From Oceanobacillus saliphilus (GTDB taxonomy: Bacteria; Bacillota; Bacilli; Bacillales; Amphibacillaceae), in the NCBI RefSeq assembly GCF_023522835.1, contig NZ_JALCZU010000013.1, forward strand, positions 1 through 64,000: DNA of 64,000 nt, given 5' to 3'. Below the pieces are notes generated by a model. The model did not search any database. It was given only the letters and a program-made list of their open reading frames with translations, and was not told the origin of the DNA. Both the position numbers and the translations under genes were made by a program. Positions 26,355 to 34,403 of this stretch are shown in pieces (the stretch's first letter is position 1; each line of letters opens with the position of its first letter).

Positions 26355-26747
26355 ATGATTGAGATAAAAACATCTTCACTAAGTGATGGGGAATTCAATA
26401 GAGGGGTATTTGCTACACGTGCTACCAAAAAAGGGGAGCTTTTACATGAAGCACCTGTCATTTCCTATCCAAATGACCAGCACCCATATATTGAACAAAC
26501 CTTACTCGCAGATTACGCCTTTGAATATGGCATAAATCATACGGCTATCCTTCTTGGTTATGGGATGTTGTTTAACCATTCCTATGAACCGAATGCAACG
26601 TATGAAATTAATTTTAGAAATCATACATTTAACTTTTATGCTTTGACAGATATAAAAGCAGGAGAAGAGATTCTAATCAATTATAATGGCGATGTTGATG
26701 ACAAAGAACCACTGTGGTTTGATCAGGATAAAAAGGATAGTAACTAA
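26355..26747 (+). CDS. SET-domain protein (putative protein-lysine methyltransferase)
   Basis: A compact 130-residue SET domain. It has RGVFATRATKKGELLHE at the N-terminal strand, LFNHSYEPNATYE (the NHS..PN cofactor motif) at about 75-87, and IKAGEEILINYNGD (GEEI..nY) at about 105-118. No pre- or post-SET modules are present. Bacterial SET proteins of this size occur in Bacillaceae; targets are unknown. It has its own terminator and is not obviously co-transcribed with the neighbours. Confidence 0.82.
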   Translation: MIEIKTSSLSDGEFNRGVFATRATKKGELLHEAPVISYPNDQHPYIEQTLLADYAFEYGINHTAILLGYGMLFNHSYEPNATYEINFRNHTFNFYALTDIKAGEEILINYNGDVDDKEPLWFDQDKKDSN

Positions 26748-26760
26748 ATGTAGTTTAAAA

Positions 26761-26787
26761 CAGGCGCATTTATATGAAATGCGTCTG
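26761..26787 (+). terminator. Terminator after the SET gene
   Basis: An 11-bp stem CAGGCGCATTT / AAATGCGTCTG (one G-U), followed by seven T residues. Confidence 0.88.
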
Positions 26788-26815
26788 TTTTTTTACGTTG
26801 ATGTAAAATATACTT

Positions 26816-27020
26816 TACACTTGGAACGGACGAGTTTCCCATACAAAGCAAAGTTCAATACTGCTCGAATTCTTGCAGTAAATACAGCAGATACATGGGA
26901 GGAAGATTATAGTTCTTACCCGGGGAGGTCTCGCAAGGATACCCGTCAAGAGGGAAGCTATTTCACGCAGGAACTATCATGGAAGTGGTGTCATTGTTAA
27001 TAGTGAAATGTACCATATCT
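26816..27020 (+). mobile_element. Group IIC intron remnant (5' part of domain IV and preceding domains)
   Basis: The sequence contains TTCTTACCCGGGGAGGTCT at about 26915-26933. As I recall it, this is an exact match to the Oceanobacillus iheyensis group IIC intron just before its domain IV reverse-transcriptase insertion site. The preceding AACGGACGAGTTTCCCATAC and CAAAGCAAAGT align with that intron's AAUGGAUGAGUUUGCAUAAC. Downstream GTCAAGAGGGAAGC and CACGCAGGAACTATCATG look like the same region. No reverse transcriptase and no domain V are present, so it is dead. Confidence 0.6.
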
Positions 27021-27084
27021 CAAACCAAAAGCTGGTATGTATAGACGTGCCAATTTTATTTGTAAAAAGTAGCTAACATACAAC

Positions 27085-27114
27085 CCCCCTTGAAAAATTG
27101 ATTTTTCAAGGGGG
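27085..27114 (+). terminator. Strong intrinsic terminator
   Basis: A 14-bp perfect stem CCCCCTTGAAAAAT / ATTTTTCAAGGGGG with a 2-base loop, followed by TTTATTT. This places a transcription stop downstream of the intron relic. Confidence 0.85.
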
Positions 27115-27280
27115 TTTATTTGTATATTTTTAATTTTTCCTAGAGGAAAATTCAATTTTGAGAAGCGTATTGACAAGTTATGCTAGATGAAGATTTTTTA
27201 CGTTTTTATGTAGAATAAATCTATCAATTGCCTGTAAGGGGTAAAGAATAATTTTATTAGTAAGATGAGAGATAAAACAA

Positions 27281-27564
27281 GTGAAAAAGGTCAATGATCA
27301 ATTGTTTGAATGACTTTTCAAGGAGAATGAATGAAGGAAAGATCTATTACCAGATGCAACGATTAGGAATCTATGATCCGTTAAAATTTTATATGGAAGG
27401 ATTATATGATTGCCTACAAGAAGCACCAACCAGACAAAAGCCCTCTCACAACCTACTTCAACTACACTATCCGCAATCGATTAAGCGATTTACTTCGAAA
27501 GAAATCAAGAACACTCCAAGCAGAAGAAAAAAGCCACGAACAATCGAAGAAGCAACTACTGTAA
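27281..27564 (+). pseudogene. Decayed sigma-70-family-like gene
   Basis: The pieces are spread over two frames: MKKVNDQLFE, stop, LFKENE, stop, then in the second frame GKIYYQMQRLGIYDPLKFYM followed by EGLY. It returns to the first frame as MIAYKKHQPDKSPLTTYFNY, then TIRNRLSDLLRKK. The AYKKHQPDKSPLTTYFNYTI core followed by RNRLSDLLRKK is typical of small sigma-70-like factors in Bacillaceae phage or integrative elements. There are two in-frame stops and two frameshifts, so no functional product is made. GTG at 27281 is a plausible original start. Confidence 0.65.
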
Positions 27565-27755
27565 GGAAATAAAATACACAAGTGTCATGTGCCATACTCA
27601 ATACCTGATATCGCAAATATGCTACTTGACGCGCAAAGGAGATAACCATTTAGGTGCACTACCTGGTTTTTGTCGAATGTTGTCGAGGGAGTTGAGGGGC
27701 AGCAGAAGTGATAGAAATCATTCATTAAATCTTTCAATTTGAAAGGGTGGAAATG

Positions 27756-28703
27756 ATGAACTACATCAAACAAGTCAATGCTTTTTATATTCATTTGGAA
27801 ACGAATCCGCTGTCAGCTTCGGCAGCGAATCTTTGGCATGTGCTGATGCATGTCAATAATCGTACAGGGTGGAGGCAGGAGTTTACCGTTGCGATGTCGG
27901 TGCTCTGTTGTAAAGCAAATTTAACGGAAAGCACGTTTAAACGAGCGCGGAAAGAACTGCAGGAGAAGGGATATATTCATGTGAAATCGCAAGGCGGAAA
28001 TCGAGCAGCCTCTTATCACATTGTTTCGTTAGATGGAATGATTGATCAGGAGAATGAAGAGATTGTCGAGGTGAGCGAGAGCATGGGACGAAGTGTGGAC
28101 TACAGTGTGAAGCCCAATATGGACCACAGTATGGATCGCAGTATGAACTGCAATATGAACCACAATATGAACTACAGTTTAGACCACAATGTGAGCCGGA
28201 ATGCTGACCCATTATTTAAACAAAACAAAACGAAACAAAACAATACAACAAATACACCCGACGCGATTCAATTTTTCCAGGAGAATTTCGATGTGATGAG
28301 TCCGTATGTTGTGGAAGATATTATTCATTGGATGAATGACTTAGATGAGTCGTTGATTTTATATGCCATGAAACGTGCGCTTGAACGTGGAAGGGCGAAC
28401 TGGGGATATGTGAAGGCGATTCTGAAAGCCTGGGTGAAGAAGGGGATTTTTTGTGTGGAGGATGCTATGGCAGAAGAAGCGGAATATCGGAGTCGACGGA
28501 AATATAGTCAGGAATCGGGTGGAGAGGTAAATTATAACGATGGTGGTAAGGGTGCTTTCGAGGTAGTTCCGGATTGGTTTAGGGAGCGGAAGCGAGAAGA
28601 GAAGATGATGAGGGGACAGATGCAAGGTATGGATAGGCAGGGGGATTTGATAGAGTTGAAAGAGGGTGTGGAGAGAAGGTTGGCGGAGTATCGGGGAGGG
28701 TGA
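27756..28703 (+). CDS. DnaD-like phage replisome organiser with tetrapeptide-repeat linker
   Basis: A 315-residue protein. The N-terminal winged helix (about 1-85: MNYIKQVNAFYIHLETNPLS, then LTESTFKRARKELQEKGYIH) matches phage replication-initiation proteins. The DnaD_2-like C-terminal domain (about 165-235: AIQFFQENFDVMSPYVVEDI, WMNDLDESLILYAMKRALE, WGYVKAILKAWVKKG) binds helicase loader or DNA in relatives. Between them lie nine Met/Asn/Asp/His tetrapeptides and a Lys/Asn/Thr linker. ATG 27756 is chosen after AAAGGGTGG; in-frame ATG 27753 and GTG 27747 are alternatives. Probable prophage or integrative-element remnant. Confidence 0.8.
   Translation: MNYIKQVNAFYIHLETNPLSASAANLWHVLMHVNNRTGWRQEFTVAMSVLCCKANLTESTFKRARKELQEKGYIHVKSQGGNRAASYHIVSLDGMIDQENEEIVEVSESMGRSVDYSVKPNMDHSMDRSMNCNMNHNMNYSLDHNVSRNADPLFKQNKTKQNNTTNTPDAIQFFQENFDVMSPYVVEDIIHWMNDLDESLILYAMKRALERGRANWGYVKAILKAWVKKGIFCVEDAMAEEAEYRSRRKYSQESGGEVNYNDGGKGAFEVVPDWFRERKREEKMMRGQMQGMDRQGDLIELKEGVERRLAEYRGG
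28092..28199 (+). repeat. Nine tandem 12-bp repeats inside the DnaD-like gene
   Basis: Consensus ARTATGRACYRC, in phase, encoding (S/N)(M/V/L)(D/N/S/K)(H/Y/R/C/P). The copies are imperfect, so the array is not CRISPR and is older than the Rpn array. Confidence 0.9.
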
Positions 28704-29087
28704 TGGTTTTTTTAAATTGCTTTAGTATAATCTAAACTAGTTTGCAGTAGGGTTTCTCTTTTTTGTGCTATTAAATAAAAAGGGTGAAAAGAAAAGAACA
28801 AGATTAACGTTCTACTGATTGATTAAGCTGTGTTTAAATTTAACATGTGGCAATTACCTTGAAATAAGAATTAACCCCATTTGCTTTAAGATTAAAAGGA
28901 TTAGTAGAAAGAGAAGGAACTAGGGAAGATGAAAGTATATTTGAACTAAAAGGTAGATTATTCGACTTGCTGTTGAAGTGGAACGCAGGTCAGAGGAGAT
29001 GAAAAAAAGATGGAATTGGAAAATCCTGACACTAAGAAAGCTATATAGTATACTAGCATTAAACAAACTATAAGTTGGTGAAGGTTA
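28704..29087. other. Intergenic region with a coding-like relic
   Basis: 28868-29002 (+) reads ELTPFALRLKGLVEREGTRE, then DESIFELKGRLFDLLLKWN, before a stop, but a stop precedes it and no start or ribosome binding site is present; family not recognised. The remainder is AT-rich and shows only a weak promoter-like TATAGTATACT just before the next gene. Confidence 0.3.
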
Positions 29088-31163
29088 ATGCTAAAACAAG
29101 TTCGTAGTTGGTCAAAAGATGATACAGCTAACCTAATTGCTAGTAAAAAAGTTGATTGGTCTATGTTTGAACGTGGTTCACAAATACCTATAGAGTTTTA
29201 TGATGACTTTATAGAGGCTAATGGAAATGAGCCATTAAAATTAAATGAAGGTCCTAATGTTGAACTAATTTATAATGGTAACCATTACAAAGCTTCTCTA
29301 GTTTATTATGAAAGAAAAAATTCAAGCGGGACTAATTTAGAAATACGTTTTTCTCATGATACGGAGTTAAGAGAGATAATTAAAGAAAACTTTATCATCT
29401 CATACAACTATATTAAAGATAATCGTAAAGAGAATCAGAATACTCTAGTTCATACCCCCGATGACAAAGCAGAATACATCGATTTCTACAAAACAGACAA
29501 ACCATATGTCTATAGAGTAGAATTCCGTACGAAAAAGGGCCAACATACCGATCTCTCCTTCTGGTGGGTAAACCAAGGACAAACATACACTCAAGAAAAA
29601 AATGGTGGATACCTCTGGGCACCTCAACATTCTAAACAAGGAATAGCGCTACCGCATCATGTTCGATTGTTAGAACCCAAAGTAGGGGACATCGTTTTTT
29701 GTTATTCTTCTGGGGAAGTTAAATCGGTTGGCGTTGTGAAAAATACTGCTCTCGAAGCACCTAAACCATCAGAAATTACTAGTGATGGCTGGCAGACAAA
29801 AGGTTATAGAATGGAACAAACCTATTATGATTTGACTCCAAAAATAAGAAAAGATGAAATTCCAGAAGCATGGAGATTAAAAGAGAATGGTCCATTTGAT
29901 AGGAATGGAAATGTAAAACAAGGATACTTTTTTGATTTGTCAGAGGAATTTGTAAGAAAATTATTTGACCTATTTCCAGATCGTTTTACTTCGGAGGTTA
30001 GAGCGAAATTGATAGAATATAAAACAAACCATGGGGCTGCACCAGTTTCGGATAAAAAAGGATATTTTCTTTCTAAAGAAATTATAGTAGACCATATTTA
30101 TAACTACATAAAATCAAAAGGTTTTTATTATGAAAAAGTTGAAGTCATCAACCTGTTTCTATCCCTGAAAACAAAGCCATTTGTAATCCTCTCTGGAATA
30201 TCAGGTACAGGTAAAACAAAGATGGTGCAATGGTTTGCGGAAAGTGTCGGCGCTACGGAAGAGAATGGTCAGTTCTCTTTAATACCGATTCGACCAGATT
30301 GGAATGATGGTTCAGACTTGCTTGGCTATGTAGATATTAAAGGAGAATTCAAAGAAGGGCCATTAACGAAAGTTATAAGACTAGCTGGTGGGAACCCGGA
30401 ATTGCCATATTTCGTTCTACTAGATGAAATGAACCTTGCACGGGTTGAGTATTACTTCAGTGATATTCTGTCTGTAATGGAAAGTCGTAAATGGAAAGAT
30501 GGAGAAATGATTTCTTCTAATTTATTAACGGAGGAAACTGCAGGGTTTAATCTTAAATTGCCAAGCAATGTCTATGTAGTTGGTACCGTTAATATGGATG
30601 AAACTACACATCCATTTAGTAAAAAGGTATTAGACCGAGCGAACACAATTGAATTTAACCGTGTTAATCTGGGTAACTTATCATTTTTAAATGAATCAAG
30701 CAATATGAGACCTGTTGAGGCAAAACATAAAACATTTGCTTCCAAATACCTTCATTTGAAAGATGTTTATACTTCTAATCAGAATCTGGTTGAGCGTGTG
30801 ACAAATGAATTGGTTCGAATTAATGCGGCACTACAGAAAGATAATGCGCATGTCGGATACCGAGTTCGAGATGAGATCTGCTTCTATATGGCGTATAACC
30901 ATGAAGGGAACTTGTTAACATTCGACCAAGCTTTTGACCATTGTATCCTGCAGAAAATATTGCCACGCATTTCTGGCAGTGACACTCAGGTGGAGCAAAT
31001 GCTACGTGAACTGTATGAAATTTTTACGAATAAACAATTAGATGAAGATATCGATATGCTAGAAATAGATCTTGCTACGGCTAAGTACCCACGTAGTGCA
31101 GCTAAAGTTGTTGAAATGCATAGGAGGTTAAGTGATGGGTTCACTTCCTTCTGGATCTCGTAA
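29088..31163 (+). CDS. McrB-like AAA+ protein with EVE-like N-terminal domain (system 2)
   Basis: 691 residues. The first about 110 form an unrecognised module (SWSKDDTANLIASKKVDWSM, then GSQIPIEFYDDFIEANG). Residues about 140-280 resemble an EVE/PUA-type modified-base reader (FWWVNQGQTYTQEKNGGYLW, LEPKVGDIVFCYSSGEVKSV, WQTKGYRMEQTYYDL). The AAA+ core has LSGISGTGKTKMV (Walker A, 370-377), LLDEMNLARVEYYFSDILS (446-) and GTVNMDETTHPFSKKVLDRA. This matches type IV-like restriction in which the reader senses modified DNA. It overlaps the nuclease gene by 29 bp and is a homologue of, not identical to, the protein at 21387. Confidence 0.83.
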   Translation: MLKQVRSWSKDDTANLIASKKVDWSMFERGSQIPIEFYDDFIEANGNEPLKLNEGPNVELIYNGNHYKASLVYYERKNSSGTNLEIRFSHDTELREIIKENFIISYNYIKDNRKENQNTLVHTPDDKAEYIDFYKTDKPYVYRVEFRTKKGQHTDLSFWWVNQGQTYTQEKNGGYLWAPQHSKQGIALPHHVRLLEPKVGDIVFCYSSGEVKSVGVVKNTALEAPKPSEITSDGWQTKGYRMEQTYYDLTPKIRKDEIPEAWRLKENGPFDRNGNVKQGYFFDLSEEFVRKLFDLFPDRFTSEVRAKLIEYKTNHGAAPVSDKKGYFLSKEIIVDHIYNYIKSKGFYYEKVEVINLFLSLKTKPFVILSGISGTGKTKMVQWFAESVGATEENGQFSLIPIRPDWNDGSDLLGYVDIKGEFKEGPLTKVIRLAGGNPELPYFVLLDEMNLARVEYYFSDILSVMESRKWKDGEMISSNLLTEETAGFNLKLPSNVYVVGTVNMDETTHPFSKKVLDRANTIEFNRVNLGNLSFLNESSNMRPVEAKHKTFASKYLHLKDVYTSNQNLVERVTNELVRINAALQKDNAHVGYRVRDEICFYMAYNHEGNLLTFDQAFDHCILQKILPRISGSDTQVEQMLRELYEIFTNKQLDEDIDMLEIDLATAKYPRSAAKVVEMHRRLSDGFTSFWIS

Positions 31164-33597
31164 GGATGTTGAATTAGTTCAAATTGAAACGGAAGACCTT
31201 TCGTTAGTTTTGAAAGGGAAACCTTATCATGAAAGATATCAAGGATTAAAGCAATATCGTGTCATGGATTACCATGATGTAATGGAGTTTACCGTTAATG
31301 GAAAGAGAATCCAAGAAATAAAAGTTTATGACATTAATCAACAACAGTTAGTTGAGCCTTCTAGTTTAAGGCCGATATTTTTTGAAAATGGTGTGTATCA
31401 GCTGATTGTTGTATCTAAAGATCAGAAAGAAATATCCTTTTACCATGAACATCCATTAATTAGACAAGCTATATCCTCAGTTGAAGTAGGCAAGCAAGTC
31501 ATGTTAATGGGTAATTTACAATTTCAAAATGAAGTAGGCCTTACAACTTTTGAAATTCGCGATAATAATCAGCAGTTACTCCTTGAGGTCACATTAGAAG
31601 TTTTTCCATCAAAACTGGATTACAAAAATGATTACAATAAGCTCTTGGAAGAAGTAAATGATGAAATTTATAATTTGGCTTACCATTTTATACGGAAAAC
31701 GTATTTAGGCGCAAAAGTAAAACTTGAAGGAACACCTTCGAGAGCTGAATTCTATCGACTAATGAGCCATCATTTTAATCAATTTGTAAAAGCAATTGCG
31801 CGTATTGAACAACAACCACATCATACACTTATCAATACTCATAAAAAATCCAGAGGAGATCAGTTAAGAAAACTTGATTCCAAAGGAAGAAATTATCTCA
31901 AGAAGCGAGCTAATTTGTTTGTAGATGTTGAGAAAGGAATTCCTGTTGACCAGAAGCAAGTCATGCCGGTATCGGGACTAAGGATAAAAAAAGAACTGAC
32001 CTATGATACCAATGAGAATCGTTATGTGAAATGGATGCTTGAAAGATTGATCCACAAACTCAAGGATTTACTATATTCAGTTCAAGTTCAAAATAATCGT
32101 TTTAAAAAAGATGAAGATTTCGATTTAATCCGCAAAATCCAGTTGATGATTACTCAACTTGAGGGGAAATTGAATCATTCATTTTGGGCAAGTATTGGCA
32201 AATTGGATCGTTCCGTTATGAGCTTAGTGTTACAGATGGCTCCTAATTATCGTGATGCTTTTCATATATTTCTAACCGTATCAAAGGGATTAGTACTACA
32301 AGGAAAAATATACCAAATGTCTGTTAAAGATGTAGCAACATTATATGAATACTGGACATTCTTAAAAATGGGACAAATTCTTGACCGTAACTATACAATG
32401 ATTAGCCAAGATATTGTCCAAGTTAATCGTGAAGGACTATTTGTTAATTTGGAAGCAAATCAAATGGCTAAGCGAATTTATCAGCACCCAGTTACAAAAG
32501 AAAAGATTATATTAACCTATCAGAAATATGAGGGCAGGCTCCCAACTGTTACACAAAAACCAGATACGATGTTGAGTATTGAGAAGAAAGGTAAAGATTT
32601 CACGTATAATTACATATTCGATGCCAAATATCGGATTGATTATGCACAGGATGGAAGTTATTACAAAAATCGATACGCTACACCTGGGCCGATGGAAGAT
32701 GATATTAATACAATGCACCGTTATCGTGATTCAATTGTAGCAGAAAATAATGGACCATATGAAAGAACTGCATTCGGTGCTTATGTTCTATTTCCATGGT
32801 TTGATGAACAGTCTTATCAGAATCATCACTTTTATAAAAGTATTGAAAAAGTGAATATAGGTGCATTACCGTTTCTACCCAATGCAACGACATTGGTAGA
32901 AAGATTCGTCCAAAGGTTAATTGATAATAGCCCTGAAAAAATACAGAGGGAGGGAATCCTACCTACGGGTACTTTAGAGGAGTGGAAATCCAGTTTAGAT
33001 GAAATTGTTCTAGTCGGCTTGGTTCCTTCTGAAGAGGACTATGATCACTTTATGAGGGGAAAAGTCTATGAAATTTCGGCTAACAAATTAAGCAGAGGCT
33101 GGCAGAAGGCAAACTATATTGCCTTGTACGTGAAAAGTGGAATAGCACCTAAACATGGTGTGTTTGTATATGGGAAGACTATAGATGTAAATGCAAGAGA
33201 AGATGTGGTAATCTTTGAAGTGGAAGTTTGGAGAAACCTTCCTGAAGTAATTAAGCCAGTTCAGTATGGAATTGCTAACTATGTGTTAACAACATTAAAT
33301 GCACTAAAGGAATCCAGAGAACTTCCTGAGCTCTTTATGAAATCTAAAGAAGAACTAACAGTATGGAGAATGTTAAGGAGAGTTTCTGATCAGATTAAAT
33401 TAGATTTAGATGATTCTAGTCTAGATATTGCTACACAGGTTAAAGAATATCGGTTTAAAGGGATTAATGTCAAAATGCAAAAAGCTAAGAAGGAGATTGT
33501 TTTCTCACGGGAAAAAGTAGAAAATGTTGTTCCTGCTGCAGAATTGGAAAGAAATCCTTCTGGCGTGTTTCGGATGTTGGTAGAGATGATGGTTTGA
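31135..33597 (+). CDS. DUF2357 plus PD-(D/E)XK nuclease (system 2)
   Basis: An 820-residue nuclease partner of the preceding AAA+ protein. A DUF2357-like region (about 60-330: FHEHP-type beta strands, RKTYLGAKVKLEGTPSRAEF) is followed by a nuclease core (about 430-570) with LPTVTQKPDTMLSIEKK, YIFDAKYRIDY (D..DxK) and DDINTMHRYRDSI. It then has an extra C-terminal approximately 200-residue domain (about 610-780: LVGLVPSEEDYDHFM, ALYVKSGIAPKHGVFVYGKT) that the system 1 nuclease lacks, perhaps a second reader. ATG 31135 follows TAGGAGG; a GTG three bases earlier is possible. Confidence 0.8.
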   Translation: MGSLPSGSRKDVELVQIETEDLSLVLKGKPYHERYQGLKQYRVMDYHDVMEFTVNGKRIQEIKVYDINQQQLVEPSSLRPIFFENGVYQLIVVSKDQKEISFYHEHPLIRQAISSVEVGKQVMLMGNLQFQNEVGLTTFEIRDNNQQLLLEVTLEVFPSKLDYKNDYNKLLEEVNDEIYNLAYHFIRKTYLGAKVKLEGTPSRAEFYRLMSHHFNQFVKAIARIEQQPHHTLINTHKKSRGDQLRKLDSKGRNYLKKRANLFVDVEKGIPVDQKQVMPVSGLRIKKELTYDTNENRYVKWMLERLIHKLKDLLYSVQVQNNRFKKDEDFDLIRKIQLMITQLEGKLNHSFWASIGKLDRSVMSLVLQMAPNYRDAFHIFLTVSKGLVLQGKIYQMSVKDVATLYEYWTFLKMGQILDRNYTMISQDIVQVNREGLFVNLEANQMAKRIYQHPVTKEKIILTYQKYEGRLPTVTQKPDTMLSIEKKGKDFTYNYIFDAKYRIDYAQDGSYYKNRYATPGPMEDDINTMHRYRDSIVAENNGPYERTAFGAYVLFPWFDEQSYQNHHFYKSIEKVNIGALPFLPNATTLVERFVQRLIDNSPEKIQREGILPTGTLEEWKSSLDEIVLVGLVPSEEDYDHFMRGKVYEISANKLSRGWQKANYIALYVKSGIAPKHGVFVYGKTIDVNAREDVVIFEVEVWRNLPEVIKPVQYGIANYVLTTLNALKESRELPELFMKSKEELTVWRMLRRVSDQIKLDLDDSSLDIATQVKEYRFKGINVKMQKAKKEIVFSREKVENVVPAAELERNPSGVFRMLVEMMV

Positions 33598-33887
33598 AAT
33601 TGTAAATTCATGTACGTATTTCATCTTTGCACTTTAGGATTTGAGAAATTTTTCTGTTTGTAGTTAGTCTAAGTAAAAACGATTTTTTCATTAAATTCTC
33701 CTTATTTGAATGGAAAAACTTTTTTATACTTACCCTAATTCTCCATAAGTAATGATTTTTGCTACACTGTTAGTAAATTATTAGTATTGTTATAAAAGAA
33801 ACCACATACCTACATTTTTTTAAATGAATCAATTAATGTAATTAAAATCAAGGATCAGTCATTAAAATTCTAACAAAGGAGAAACCG

Positions 33888-34277
33888 ATGAAAAAAGATA
33901 TACACGTTGTAGGAGCAGTAATCATAAAAGAAAATAAAATTCTATGTGCCCAAAGAGGTCCAGATAAATCACTGCCTTATTTATGGGAGTTTCCAGGTGG
34001 GAAAATAGAAGCTGGGGAAACTCCTCAAGATGCTCTCAAAAGAGAAATTAATGAAGAAATGCATTGTGAGATCGACATAGGAGAACAAGTCGAACATACG
34101 GTATATGAATATGATTTCGGAATTGTTCATTTGACTACATATAAATGTAAGTTGCTAGAGGGAACTCCTGTATTGACGGAACACGCTGCTATTGAGTGGT
34201 TATCACCAAAAGAACTTCCATCTTTGGAATGGGCGCCGGCGGATATACCCGCAATCGAGAAATTAGCAGCAGAATAA
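33888..34277 (+). CDS. NUDIX hydrolase (MutT-like (deoxy)nucleoside triphosphate pyrophosphohydrolase)
   Basis: A 129-residue NUDIX protein with a complete Nudix box GGKIEAGETPQDALKREINE followed by EM (about 39-60). The WEFPGGKIE context is typical of MutT/8-oxo-dGTP diphosphatases. ATG after AAAGGAG. It lies 126 bp before a PLD-helicase gene; NUDIX genes accompany DUF3427 helicases in other Firmicutes as I remember, so a role in the neighbouring system rather than housekeeping sanitation is possible. Confidence 0.85.
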   Translation: MKKDIHVVGAVIIKENKILCAQRGPDKSLPYLWEFPGGKIEAGETPQDALKREINEEMHCEIDIGEQVEHTVYEYDFGIVHLTTYKCKLLEGTPVLTEHAAIEWLSPKELPSLEWAPADIPAIEKLAAE

Positions 34278-34297
34278 TTAATATATAATGATAAAAG

Positions 34298-34318
34298 CCT
34301 ATTCCAAGTCGGGGTAGG
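34298..34318 (+). terminator. Weak terminator after the NUDIX gene
   Basis: Arms CCTATTCC / GGGGTAGG (two G-U pairs) followed by TTTTTG. It may attenuate rather than fully separate the NUDIX and helicase genes. Confidence 0.5.
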
Positions 34319-34403
34319 TTTTTGAATTGTTAAACACGTGTTTGCAGTTTAATAGAATGAGTAGTAAAATTAACCTATAAATTGGAAATGATTGGTGGTA
34401 ATT

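Noticed and set aside
26686-27000. 104-codon plus-strand frame after the SET gene
   Set aside because: Its first part overlaps the SET gene in another frame and its second part runs through the group IIC intron relic; it is not a protein gene.
28092-28199. Possible iteron-type replication origin inside the DnaD-like gene
   Set aside because: The 12-bp repeats are imperfect, in frame and encode a linker. Origins inside phage replication genes do exist, but no AT-rich unwinding region or DnaA box was seen beside them.
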